Origin: Marinilabilia sp. UBA5340
Lineage (GTDB): Bacteria; Bacteroidota; Bacteroidia; Bacteroidales; Marinilabiliaceae
Length of the DNA stretch: 6,268 nt
Reading direction: 5' to 3'
Assembly: GCA_002411085.1 (NCBI GenBank)
Contig: DHQK01000270.1
Coordinates: 2,668-8,935, forward strand
Below are positions 1 through 5,493 of this stretch, one piece after another. Every line of letters begins with the position of its first letter. The stretch's first letter is position 1. Position numbers and translations under genes: made by a program. The notes under the pieces are model-generated. The model was not told the origin of the DNA. It saw only the letters and a list, made by a program, of their open reading frames with translations, and did not search any database.

Positions 1-136
1 GGGGCAGGCTATCCGACCTTAATAAATATATTTTAAACGGATGAAAAGAGAGGAATTGTATTGAGAATTACAAAAACAGGTAGACATCTGCCTACTGAGA
101 AAAGGCTGTCCCCAAAAGTACAAAGCACTAAATAAG

Positions 137-205
137 TGTCATGTTAAACGTAGTCGAAACATCTGTCTCTCAAACAACAGATTCTTCGACAAGCTACCAA
201 TGACA
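137..205. repeat. Imperfect intergenic palindrome, REP-like
   Basis: This is a nested inverted repeat in non-coding DNA. The outer arms are TGTCAT (137-142) and ATGACA (200-205). Inside lie GTAG (150-153) with CTAC (194-197), GTCGAA (153-158) with TTCGAC (185-190), and ATCTGT (161-166) with ACAGAT (177-182), around a ten-base loop. The arms differ by a few mismatches and a small insertion on the right. From general knowledge, Bacteroidota genomes often carry dispersed intergenic palindromes built from TGTCAT, CGTAGTCGA-like and AGATT-like blocks; this looks like a diverged copy. It lies just before the rightward terminator. It has no open reading frame of its own. Assignment to a repeat family is inference from memory. 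Confidence 0.55.
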
Positions 206-210
206 GAATA

Positions 211-274
211 GGTGCGGCGGACCGGCGCTCAGCTTTGCTGCTTTGCTTGCCAAAGAATCCGCCGCCCTTTTTTT
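211..274 (+). terminator. Rho-independent terminator, rightward
   Basis: GCGGCGGA (214-221) pairs perfectly with TCCGCCGC (258-265), followed within two bases by seven T residues (268-274). The 36-base loop can fold further: CTTTG (241-245, or its tandem copy at 233-237) pairs with CAAAG (251-255). The T-tract is on the + strand, so it ends a transcript arriving from the left; the minus strand has no T-run after the hairpin. No gene for it is identifiable in bases 1-210, so the gene served probably lies left of the window. It is convergent with lpdA and may also form the 3' end of the lpdA message as a plain hairpin. Confidence 0.7.
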
Positions 275-294
275 CATATATCCCCAAAATATCA

Positions 295-1686
295 TTAGAT
301 GTGAATCACCTCATCATAGGCAGCAGCAGCAGCTTCCATTACGGCCTCCGACATGGTCGGGTGCGGGTGCACAGCTTTAATAATTTCGTGACCGGTAGTC
401 TCCAGTTTACGGGCAGTTACCAATTCGGCAATCATCTCCGTAACATTGGCTCCAATCATGTGGGCTCCCAGCAACTCTCCATATTTGGCATCAAAAATCA
501 ACTTTACAAAACCTTCTTTCTGCCCTGCAGCGCTTGCTTTTCCACTCGCCGAGAAAGGGAACTTACCAACCTTCAACTCATAACCAGCTTCTTTGGCAGC
601 CTTTTCGGTCATTCCCACAGAAGCCACCTCAGGTGAAGTATAAGTACAAGCAGGGATATTGCCATAATTCAGGGGCTCCACTTTTTCACCGGCAATTTTT
701 TCCACACAAATAATTCCTTCTGCAGAAGCAGTATGAGCAAGTGCCTGACCGGGAACTATATCCCCAATGGCATAAACGCCCTCAACAGAAGTACGATAAA
801 ACTCATCTACCTTTACGCGCCCTTTTTCGATTTCCACACCTGCTTCTTCCAAACCAATATCTTCAATATTGGGAGCAATTCCAACAGCAGAAAGCACTAT
901 GTCTGCCTCAATATTCTCTTCGCCTTTCTTGGTTTTCACGGTAACCTTCACTTTTTTACCGGAGGTATCCACCTTAGTCACTTCTGAACTCGTCATTACT
1001 TTCAGGCCCGCTTTCTTAAAAGAACGTCCCAGCTGTTTGGAAACCTCTTCATCTTCGAGGGGTACAACATTATCCAGGTATTCAACAAGTGTAACTTTGG
1101 TCCCAATAGAATTGTAGAAATAAGCAAATTCACTACCGATGGCCCCTGAGCCAACTACAATCATTGATTCCGGCTGCTTTTCAAGGGTCATAGCTTTTCT
1201 GTAACCGATAATTTTCTCTCCATCCTGAGGCAAATTAGGCAATTGACGACTACGTGCCCCGGTAGCAAGAAGGATATGTTTAGCCTCTACCGTCTCTTTT
1301 TTTCCGTCATTCCTGGTAACCTCCACCTTTTTATCTTTGGTCAGCTTGCCGGTACCTTCTATCACCTCAATCTTGTTCTTCTTAAAAAGAAACTGAATAC
1401 CCTTACTCATACCACCAGCCACCTCGCGGCTTCTTTTGACCATTGCACTAAAATCAGCAGATGCTTTCCCATCTATATTAATTCCGTAATCCTGGGCATG
1501 GTTAAGATATTCAAATACCTGTGCGCTTTTTAGGAGCGATTTGGTAGGTATACAGCCCCAATTCAGACATACACCGCCCAATTCAGCCTTTTCCACAACT
1601 CCTACTTTCATTCCAAGTTGAGAAGCCCTGATGGCAGCAACATAACCACCCGGACCACTACCTATAACAACGAGATCGTAACTCAT
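295..1686 (-). CDS. lpdA: Dihydrolipoyl dehydrogenase (E3)
   Basis: This flavoprotein reoxidises the dihydrolipoyl group of E2 (or H protein) with NAD+, serving the pyruvate, 2-oxoglutarate and branched-chain oxoacid dehydrogenases and the glycine cleavage system in the cytoplasm. The 463 residues match the usual length of about 460-480. Visible motifs are the FAD-binding GSGPGG (residues 9-14), the redox disulfide in GGVCLNWGCIPTKS (C40 and C45), ATGARSR (141-147), the NAD-binding GSGAIG (179-184) with acidic E202 ending the second strand, a YAIGD flavin motif near 305, and the C-terminal HPHPT with the catalytic pair H442 and E447. The ATG at 1686 lies three residues before the first Rossmann strand, so the start is well placed. 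No E1, E2 or gcv gene is adjacent; the gene appears monocistronic, so which complex it serves cannot be read from context. No anomaly seen. Confidence 0.97.
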   Translation of the reverse strand: MSYDLVVIGSGPGGYVAAIRASQLGMKVGVVEKAELGGVCLNWGCIPTKSLLKSAQVFEYLNHAQDYGINIDGKASADFSAMVKRSREVAGGMSKGIQFLFKKNKIEVIEGTGKLTKDKKVEVTRNDGKKETVEAKHILLATGARSRQLPNLPQDGEKIIGYRKAMTLEKQPESMIVVGSGAIGSEFAYFYNSIGTKVTLVEYLDNVVPLEDEEVSKQLGRSFKKAGLKVMTSSEVTKVDTSGKKVKVTVKTKKGEENIEADIVLSAVGIAPNIEDIGLEEAGVEIEKGRVKVDEFYRTSVEGVYAIGDIVPGQALAHTASAEGIICVEKIAGEKVEPLNYGNIPACTYTSPEVASVGMTEKAAKEAGYELKVGKFPFSASGKASAAGQKEGFVKLIFDAKYGELLGAHMIGANVTEMIAELVTARKLETTGHEIIKAVHPHPTMSEAVMEAAAAAYDEVIHI

Positions 1687-1712
1687 AATTTTATATTAGT
1701 TGATTTATTTAT

Positions 1713-1740
1713 TAAATGTAATTATTTTATTCCTGATAAA
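1713..1740 (-). promoter_or_regulatory. Weak candidate promoter of lpdA
   Basis: Reading leftward, TACATTTA (1720-1713) matches the Bacteroidota -7 element TAnnTTTG at all but the last position, with a TTTA (1740-1737) sixteen bases upstream as a poor -33. The leader to the lpdA ATG would be about 20-25 bases and is very AT-rich, without a Shine-Dalgarno sequence. Because lpdA follows a strong terminator at 1807-1839, it needs a promoter somewhere in 1687-1800; this is the best match seen but it is not a strong one. Confidence 0.25.
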
Positions 1741-1800
1741 CTGAGTTGATTTAGGGTAAACAATCGATTTGAATCTTTGTTGAGTTCCGGTCAATATTAT

Positions 1801-1839
1801 AAAAAATAAGACCGGACTCCCAAAGGGAACCCGGTCTTA
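1801..1839 (-). terminator. Rho-independent terminator of the DUF1573-meaB-tlpA operon
   Basis: TAAGACCGG (1807-1815) and CCGGTCTTA (1831-1839) form a perfect nine-base stem. An inner stem TCCC (1818-1821) with GGGA (1825-1828) closes on an AAA loop. On the minus strand the hairpin is followed directly by six T residues (1806-1801). It begins 21 bases past the stop of the thioredoxin lipoprotein gene and separates that operon from lpdA. The opposite strand has no T-tract, so it works leftward only. Confidence 0.92.
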
Positions 1840-1860
1840 GTGAGAGGTCTTGACTCGGAC

Positions 1861-2961
1861 CTATAAAAGTTCTTCCAATTTGTTTTGCAACTGCTCTCCT
1901 CTGAGATTCTTCTCAATAATAACACCCTCTTTGTCAAGCAACAAAGTAAAAGGAATGGACTGAACACCATAGGTATTAGCCACATCGCCTGAAGGATCAT
2001 GCAACAATGTCCAGGTCATATTATCCTCTTCTACTGCTTTCAGCCATGGCTCAGCAGTTTTGTCCAGTGAAACCCCGACAATTTCGAAGTTTTCGCCACC
2101 GAATTCATTGTAGGCTTTAACCATATTAGGGCTCTCGTTACGGCAAGGCTTACACCATGATGCCCAGAAATCAAGAAATACATATTTCCCTTTAAAACTA
2201 TCGAGACTCACCTGATTTCCATCCTGATCAGCCAGGGTAAAGTCAGGCGCTGATTTACCAACCTGAATGGTTTCCTCTGCAGCAGCCTGCTTTTGCATGG
2301 GCTCCAGCATTTTTTCAATTTCAAGCACATACGGATGTCCGGGATTGCTCTCTTTCAGCGAAGCAACAAGTTCTTCAAGTTCCTCAAGTTCCATCGACCC
2401 GGCCATATTCATAGCCAGAAAAGCCCCCACCACATTATCGGTATTGGTCATCACAAAGTCGCGGTAGTACTGTTGCTGCTCCTGCATAATTGCCTGATAT
2501 TCGGCAGCCAGTTCCTGCATTTTTTCCTGATCGCCACCCTGACGGGCAGCCATAAACTCCTGCTGGAGACTTTGTGCACGATCATTGGAAGGTACACCGT
2601 CATTAAATTCCTGGAACTTTTTATTGATCTCAGAACCTGTTACCTCAGCATCCTGAATATTTTCCATATCCACATTGATATTGATATTTCCGTTTTCCAG
2701 AAAAAATGCAACGGGCATTTGGTTTCCATCAATATAAATTAAGTGAAGCTCCGGATACTCTACGGTTCCGGTAAAGCTAAAAGTACCATTCACAATTTCG
2801 GCAGTATCTATGGCAGCTGGCCCCTGGGCTTCAATTTTCTGCAGTACAGCCTGTCCCTCAGAAACTCCCTCTACGGTTCCACTCACCTTGTACTGGTCGG
2901 TTTTACCGCAAGATGCCAGAACAATAAGTCCTGTCAATAATAAAAAACCAATCTTTCTCAT
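1861..2961 (-). CDS. TlpA-like thioredoxin lipoprotein with N-terminal DUF4369
   Basis: This is a predicted membrane-anchored thiol-disulfide oxidoreductase facing the periplasm. The chosen ATG at 2961 gives 366 residues starting MRKIGFLLL, with a hydrophobic stretch and a lipobox LASC ending at C18. A longer reading from a TTG at 2985 would add eight polar residues in front of the signal peptide and overlap meaB, so it is less likely. Residues about 22-110 resemble the DUF4369 beta-rich domain. A Q/E-rich, probably helical linker follows (about 125-235). A TlpA/AhpC-TSA-type thioredoxin fold (about 240-366) carries the active site WCKPC (C270, C273) and the cis-proline in SIPF (P337). C18, C270 and C273 are the only cysteines. 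This architecture is common and multi-copy in Bacteroidota; substrates are usually unknown. It is the last gene of the operon, 10 bases after the meaB stop, which suggests translational coupling. Confidence 0.92.
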   Translation of the reverse strand: MRKIGFLLLTGLIVLASCGKTDQYKVSGTVEGVSEGQAVLQKIEAQGPAAIDTAEIVNGTFSFTGTVEYPELHLIYIDGNQMPVAFFLENGNININVDMENIQDAEVTGSEINKKFQEFNDGVPSNDRAQSLQQEFMAARQGGDQEKMQELAAEYQAIMQEQQQYYRDFVMTNTDNVVGAFLAMNMAGSMELEELEELVASLKESNPGHPYVLEIEKMLEPMQKQAAAEETIQVGKSAPDFTLADQDGNQVSLDSFKGKYVFLDFWASWCKPCRNESPNMVKAYNEFGGENFEIVGVSLDKTAEPWLKAVEEDNMTWTLLHDPSGDVANTYGVQSIPFTLLLDKEGVIIEKNLRGEQLQNKLEELL

Positions 2962-2971
2962 AAAATAATCA

Positions 2972-4087
2972 TTATAGTTTATCAAAGTATTTATCTAATA
3001 ATTCGCGTGCTGCAATAAACGAGCTTGTCTCTGCATTGAGCACTCTGTGTTCATATTTTTTTAATTCACTTTTAATATCGGGATGTTGATAAAAACTGTT
3101 TTTCAACTGCTCGTTGATGGTTTCGAACATCCAGTATTTGGCTTGTTCCCTACGATTATTTTTAAAATAATCATTCTTCCGCGTCATCTCCACATATTCA
3201 AGAATCATTTTCCAGATATCATCCACTCCCTCATCCAGGAGGGAAGAACAAACTTCCACACGAGGAGTCCATCCCGACTGAGTGGGAGGAAACAAATGGA
3301 GCGCATTTCGGTATTCAGTACGCGCCATTTTAGCCTTTTGAACATTCTGACCGTCGGCTTTATTGATCGCTATGGCATCGGCCATCTCCATAATGCCCCT
3401 TTTGATCCCTTGCAATTCATCACCCGCACCGGCAAGCATCAGGAGCAGAAAAAAATCAACCATAGAATGGACAGCTGTTTCCGACTGCCCCACCCCAACA
3501 GTTTCAATAAATATGGTATCGAAACCTGCGGCCTCACAGAGAATTATCGTCTCTCTTGTTTTTCGTGCGACACCTCCCAATGATCCAGCTGAGGGAGATG
3601 GGCGAATGTACGCATTTTTTTCGGCTGACAGTTTTTCCATCCGGGTTTTGTCCCCCAAAATACTGCCCCGCGATCGTTCGCTACTGGGATCAATAGCCAG
3701 CACAGCCAGTTTGCCTCCGGCATCCAGAATATGCATACCCAATGCTTCAATAAATGTACTTTTTCCGGCACCGGGTACACCTGTAATACCAAGCCTTACC
3801 GATTTCCCGGCGTAAGGCACACACTTCTCAATAATTTGCTGGGCCACGGCCTGATGTTCCGGCTTGCTGCTTTCAATCATCGTAACTGCCCGGCTCAATA
3901 TGGTAACATTCCCCTCCAGTATTCCTTCAACATACTGATCGACACTCAATACAGATCGTTTACGCCCCAAAAAACGCCGGGCTGCATCGGGATTTACAGA
4001 GGGCAGGCTTTCTACACCTTTATTCACATTCAGGCCCTTAAAGGCAGGATCATTCTCTATATGGCTGTGTCCATCCCAAACATCCAT
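2972..4087 (-). CDS. meaB: Methylmalonyl-CoA mutase-associated GTPase MeaB (ArgK family)
   Basis: This G3E-family P-loop GTPase is a chaperone for adenosylcobalamin-dependent methylmalonyl-CoA mutase: it gates cofactor loading and protects the enzyme from inactivation, supporting succinate-propionate interconversion. The 371 residues compare with about 320-370 for the family. Seen in order are a helical N-terminal arm, Walker A GVPGAGKST (103-111), the switch-region IDPSSERSRGSILGDKTRM (132-150), the family signature SPSAGSLGG (164-172), the G3-like ETVGVGQSE (195-203), the guanine-specificity motif NKAD (242-245), and a C-terminal helical dimerisation region. The older name ArgK (arginine/ornithine transport kinase) is a historical misassignment. 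AGGAG stands only one base before the ATG, too close to act as a normal ribosome site, but no better start exists. The mutase genes are not in the window; neighbours are two exported proteins, 33 bases upstream and 10 bases downstream. Confidence 0.95.
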   Translation of the reverse strand: MDVWDGHSHIENDPAFKGLNVNKGVESLPSVNPDAARRFLGRKRSVLSVDQYVEGILEGNVTILSRAVTMIESSKPEHQAVAQQIIEKCVPYAGKSVRLGITGVPGAGKSTFIEALGMHILDAGGKLAVLAIDPSSERSRGSILGDKTRMEKLSAEKNAYIRPSPSAGSLGGVARKTRETIILCEAAGFDTIFIETVGVGQSETAVHSMVDFFLLLMLAGAGDELQGIKRGIMEMADAIAINKADGQNVQKAKMARTEYRNALHLFPPTQSGWTPRVEVCSSLLDEGVDDIWKMILEYVEMTRKNDYFKNNRREQAKYWMFETINEQLKNSFYQHPDIKSELKKYEHRVLNAETSSFIAARELLDKYFDKL

Positions 4088-4120
4088 TCTCCTACTGTTT
4101 TTTTATGATTTTATCTGAAA

Positions 4121-5203
4121 TTATTTCACAACCGTTCCTGTCAAACGAAGCAACATAGTACTTTTCTTCGGATCGTTTGAATAAATGGTAACTGACTTAT
4201 TCTGTCTCCCACTCATGCCCCGTGAGTTGAATTCTGCCACCACATTGGTGCTCTCTCCCGGCTCAATAATATTTTTATCGGGTTGAATAGCAGTACATCC
4301 GCAGGAGGCACGAACTTTCCTTAGAATAAGATTGGATTTCCCTGAATTGGTAATAACAAAGCTGTGAGTCACCTTTTCTCCCTGTTTGATTTCACCAAAG
4401 TCAAAAACCCGGTTGTCGATATTAATAACAGGAGCATTGGCGATCTGTTCATCCGTCCAGGCTGCATAATCCTCTTCGATCGTAGCACTCACACTCAGAC
4501 GATTGGCTCTATCACTCTTACCATTGATCTTGAGATAAACCTGATCAACCACAAATCCCCAGTCATTTTTCACTCCTGCATCATAAACAGCAGATATCAC
4601 ACCTTTTTTTCCCGGGGCAACCACCTCGGGTTCAACGTTGATATGTAAATGTGCCGGAACAGCTTCAAAATCGATTGTAACTTCGCTGTCAGAAGTATTA
4701 ATAAACTCAAGCTCTTCGGTTTTTACTTCTTTGGGAGCTATACGGGTAAGAGAAAGATGAGAAGTTTTCAGTCTGATCGGCCCCATCTCCCTGGGATAAA
4801 TATCCTCAATGGTTTTCTCTTTCGGAAGCACTTTACCTGTTATGCGTAAAACCTTGGTAGGCTCCGTACCATTAGTGGTTACAATTATCGACTTATTAAA
4901 ATTACCAGGACGGTTGCGCGGATCAAAGGTTGCTTTGATAAACCCTTTTTTACCAGCCTGAATAGGCTGACGCGTCCAGTCGGGACTGGTACACCCGCAG
5001 GAAGCACGAACATTATGCACAATCAACGGCTGTCCTCCGGTATTGGTAAATGAAAAAGAATGGGTTACTGTTCCTCCGTCTTCCTTAATCTCTCCAAAAT
5101 CGTGAATTTCCTCATCGAAAGAAATTGCCGGTTTGGTTTGTTGAGCACCGGCACATATACCTATAGTCAAAAATGCTAAAGACAATAATAATTTATTCAT
5201 CAT
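4121..5203 (-). CDS. Secreted DUF1573 protein with two SCGCT Ig-like repeats
   Basis: Function is unknown; it is a predicted exported all-beta protein. A signal peptide (about residues 1-20) is followed by a type I cleavage site AGA before QQ. C17 is not in a good lipobox, so I do not call it a lipoprotein. Residues about 28-127 and 257-358 are clear repeats of one domain: each has DFGEIK, an HSF...TN strand pair, RASCGCT (C69/C71 and C301/C303), an NKS strand and an RITGKV/RLTGTV end. This is the DUF1573 (ASH/MSP-like immunoglobulin fold) pattern. Residues about 135-245 look like a third, diverged Ig-like domain with no cysteine. After signal removal the protein has exactly four cysteines, all in the two CGC motifs. 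Either ATG of the leading MM could be used. It is the first gene of the operon with meaB and the thioredoxin lipoprotein. DUF1573 proteins are abundant in Bacteroidota, and their role is inference only. Confidence 0.9.
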   Translation of the reverse strand: MMNKLLLSLAFLTIGICAGAQQTKPAISFDEEIHDFGEIKEDGGTVTHSFSFTNTGGQPLIVHNVRASCGCTSPDWTRQPIQAGKKGFIKATFDPRNRPGNFNKSIIVTTNGTEPTKVLRITGKVLPKEKTIEDIYPREMGPIRLKTSHLSLTRIAPKEVKTEELEFINTSDSEVTIDFEAVPAHLHINVEPEVVAPGKKGVISAVYDAGVKNDWGFVVDQVYLKINGKSDRANRLSVSATIEEDYAAWTDEQIANAPVINIDNRVFDFGEIKQGEKVTHSFVITNSGKSNLILRKVRASCGCTAIQPDKNIIEPGESTNVVAEFNSRGMSGRQNKSVTIYSNDPKKSTMLLRLTGTVVK

Positions 5204-5290
5204 TACATCTGTTATTTAAAGGGTTTTCAAAAATCAGGTCAATCAAAACAATCACACCAATTCTGATGGCCATCTTCTTTTACATTCTTA

Positions 5291-5319
5291 CAAAGCTAAT
5301 AATAATTTTAATTCCAAAA
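5291..5319 (-). promoter_or_regulatory. Candidate promoter of the DUF1573-meaB-tlpA operon
   Basis: On the minus strand, TAGCTTTG (5298-5291) is an exact match to the Bacteroidota -7 consensus TAnnTTTG, with TTTTTG (5320-5315) as the -33 element, sixteen bases apart, slightly short of the usual spacing. Transcription would begin near 5284-5287, giving a leader of about 80 bases before the ATG at 5203. It faces away from the promoter at 5404-5434. Called from consensus only. Confidence 0.6.
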
Positions 5320-5361
5320 ATTTTCCAAAACCATGCCAATCTTCAAAATTGACACTACAAA

Positions 5362-5372
5362 TAACACTGTTA
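5362..5372. promoter_or_regulatory. Small palindrome between the divergent promoters
   Basis: TAACA-C-TGTTA is a perfect five-base inverted repeat around one central base. It lies about 43 bases upstream of the leftward -33 element and about 32 bases upstream of the rightward one, a position where a shared activator or repressor could bind. A match this short in AT-rich DNA can arise by chance, so the regulatory reading is speculative. Confidence 0.2.
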
Positions 5373-5403
5373 ACTGAATTTAATGTCACCTGCATTTTTC
5401 GAA

Positions 5404-5434
5404 TTTTGGGTATCCACCGAAACCACTACCTTTG
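5404..5434 (+). promoter_or_regulatory. Promoter of the M20 amidohydrolase gene
   Basis: TACCTTTG (5427-5434) is an exact Bacteroidota -7 element (TAnnTTTG), and TTTTG (5404-5408) is a good -33 element with an 18-base spacer. Transcription would start near 5439-5442, leaving a leader of about 55 bases before the ATG at 5494. The leader opens with the repeat/hairpin at 5439-5461. Both elements and their spacing fit better than any other site in the intergenic region. Confidence 0.7.
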
Positions 5435-5438
5435 TACT

Positions 5439-5461
5439 ATTGTCCTTAGGGCAATTGTCCT
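5439..5461 (+). promoter_or_regulatory. Direct repeat and hairpin at the predicted transcript start
   Basis: ATTGTCCT occurs twice, at 5439-5446 and 5454-5461, fifteen bases apart. The same stretch contains two inverted arrangements. ATTGTCC (5439-5445) can pair in RNA with GGGCAAT (5449-5455; one G-U pair) across a three-base loop. AGGGCAATTGTCCT (5448-5461) is a near-perfect palindrome with one mismatched pair. It sits directly downstream of the -7 element, where an operator or a 5'-end mRNA stem-loop would be effective. No known regulator site is recognised. Confidence 0.35.
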
Positions 5462-5493
5462 GTCAGATAAAAGGAAAACATAAAATTCAGACG

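Noticed and set aside
1..43. Possible 3' end of an upstream + strand gene (frames ending at 20-22, 34-36 or 41-43).
   Set aside because: All three frames stop within 43 bases and none gives a recognisable C-terminus, so no coding call is supportable.
99..120. AAAAGGCTGTCCCCAAAAGT, reminiscent of terminal inverted repeats of some Bacteroidota insertion sequences.
   Set aside because: There is no matching second end, target duplication or transposase remnant in the window; the resemblance is from memory only.
235..636. 133-residue open frame on the + strand.
   Set aside because: It is antisense to the conserved 3' end of lpdA, starts inside the terminator loop and has no recognisable domain.
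2293..2742. 149-residue open frame on the + strand.
   Set aside because: It is antisense to the well-supported thioredoxin lipoprotein gene; its His/Phe/Ile-rich composition is typical of a shadow frame.
2961..2985. TTG at 2985 as the start of the thioredoxin lipoprotein.
   Set aside because: It would place eight polar residues before a complete lipoprotein signal peptide and overlap meaB; the ATG at 2961 directly precedes the signal peptide.
3083..3815. Two long + strand open frames (166 and 150 residues).
   Set aside because: Both are antisense to the conserved GTPase core of meaB and lack protein-like motifs.
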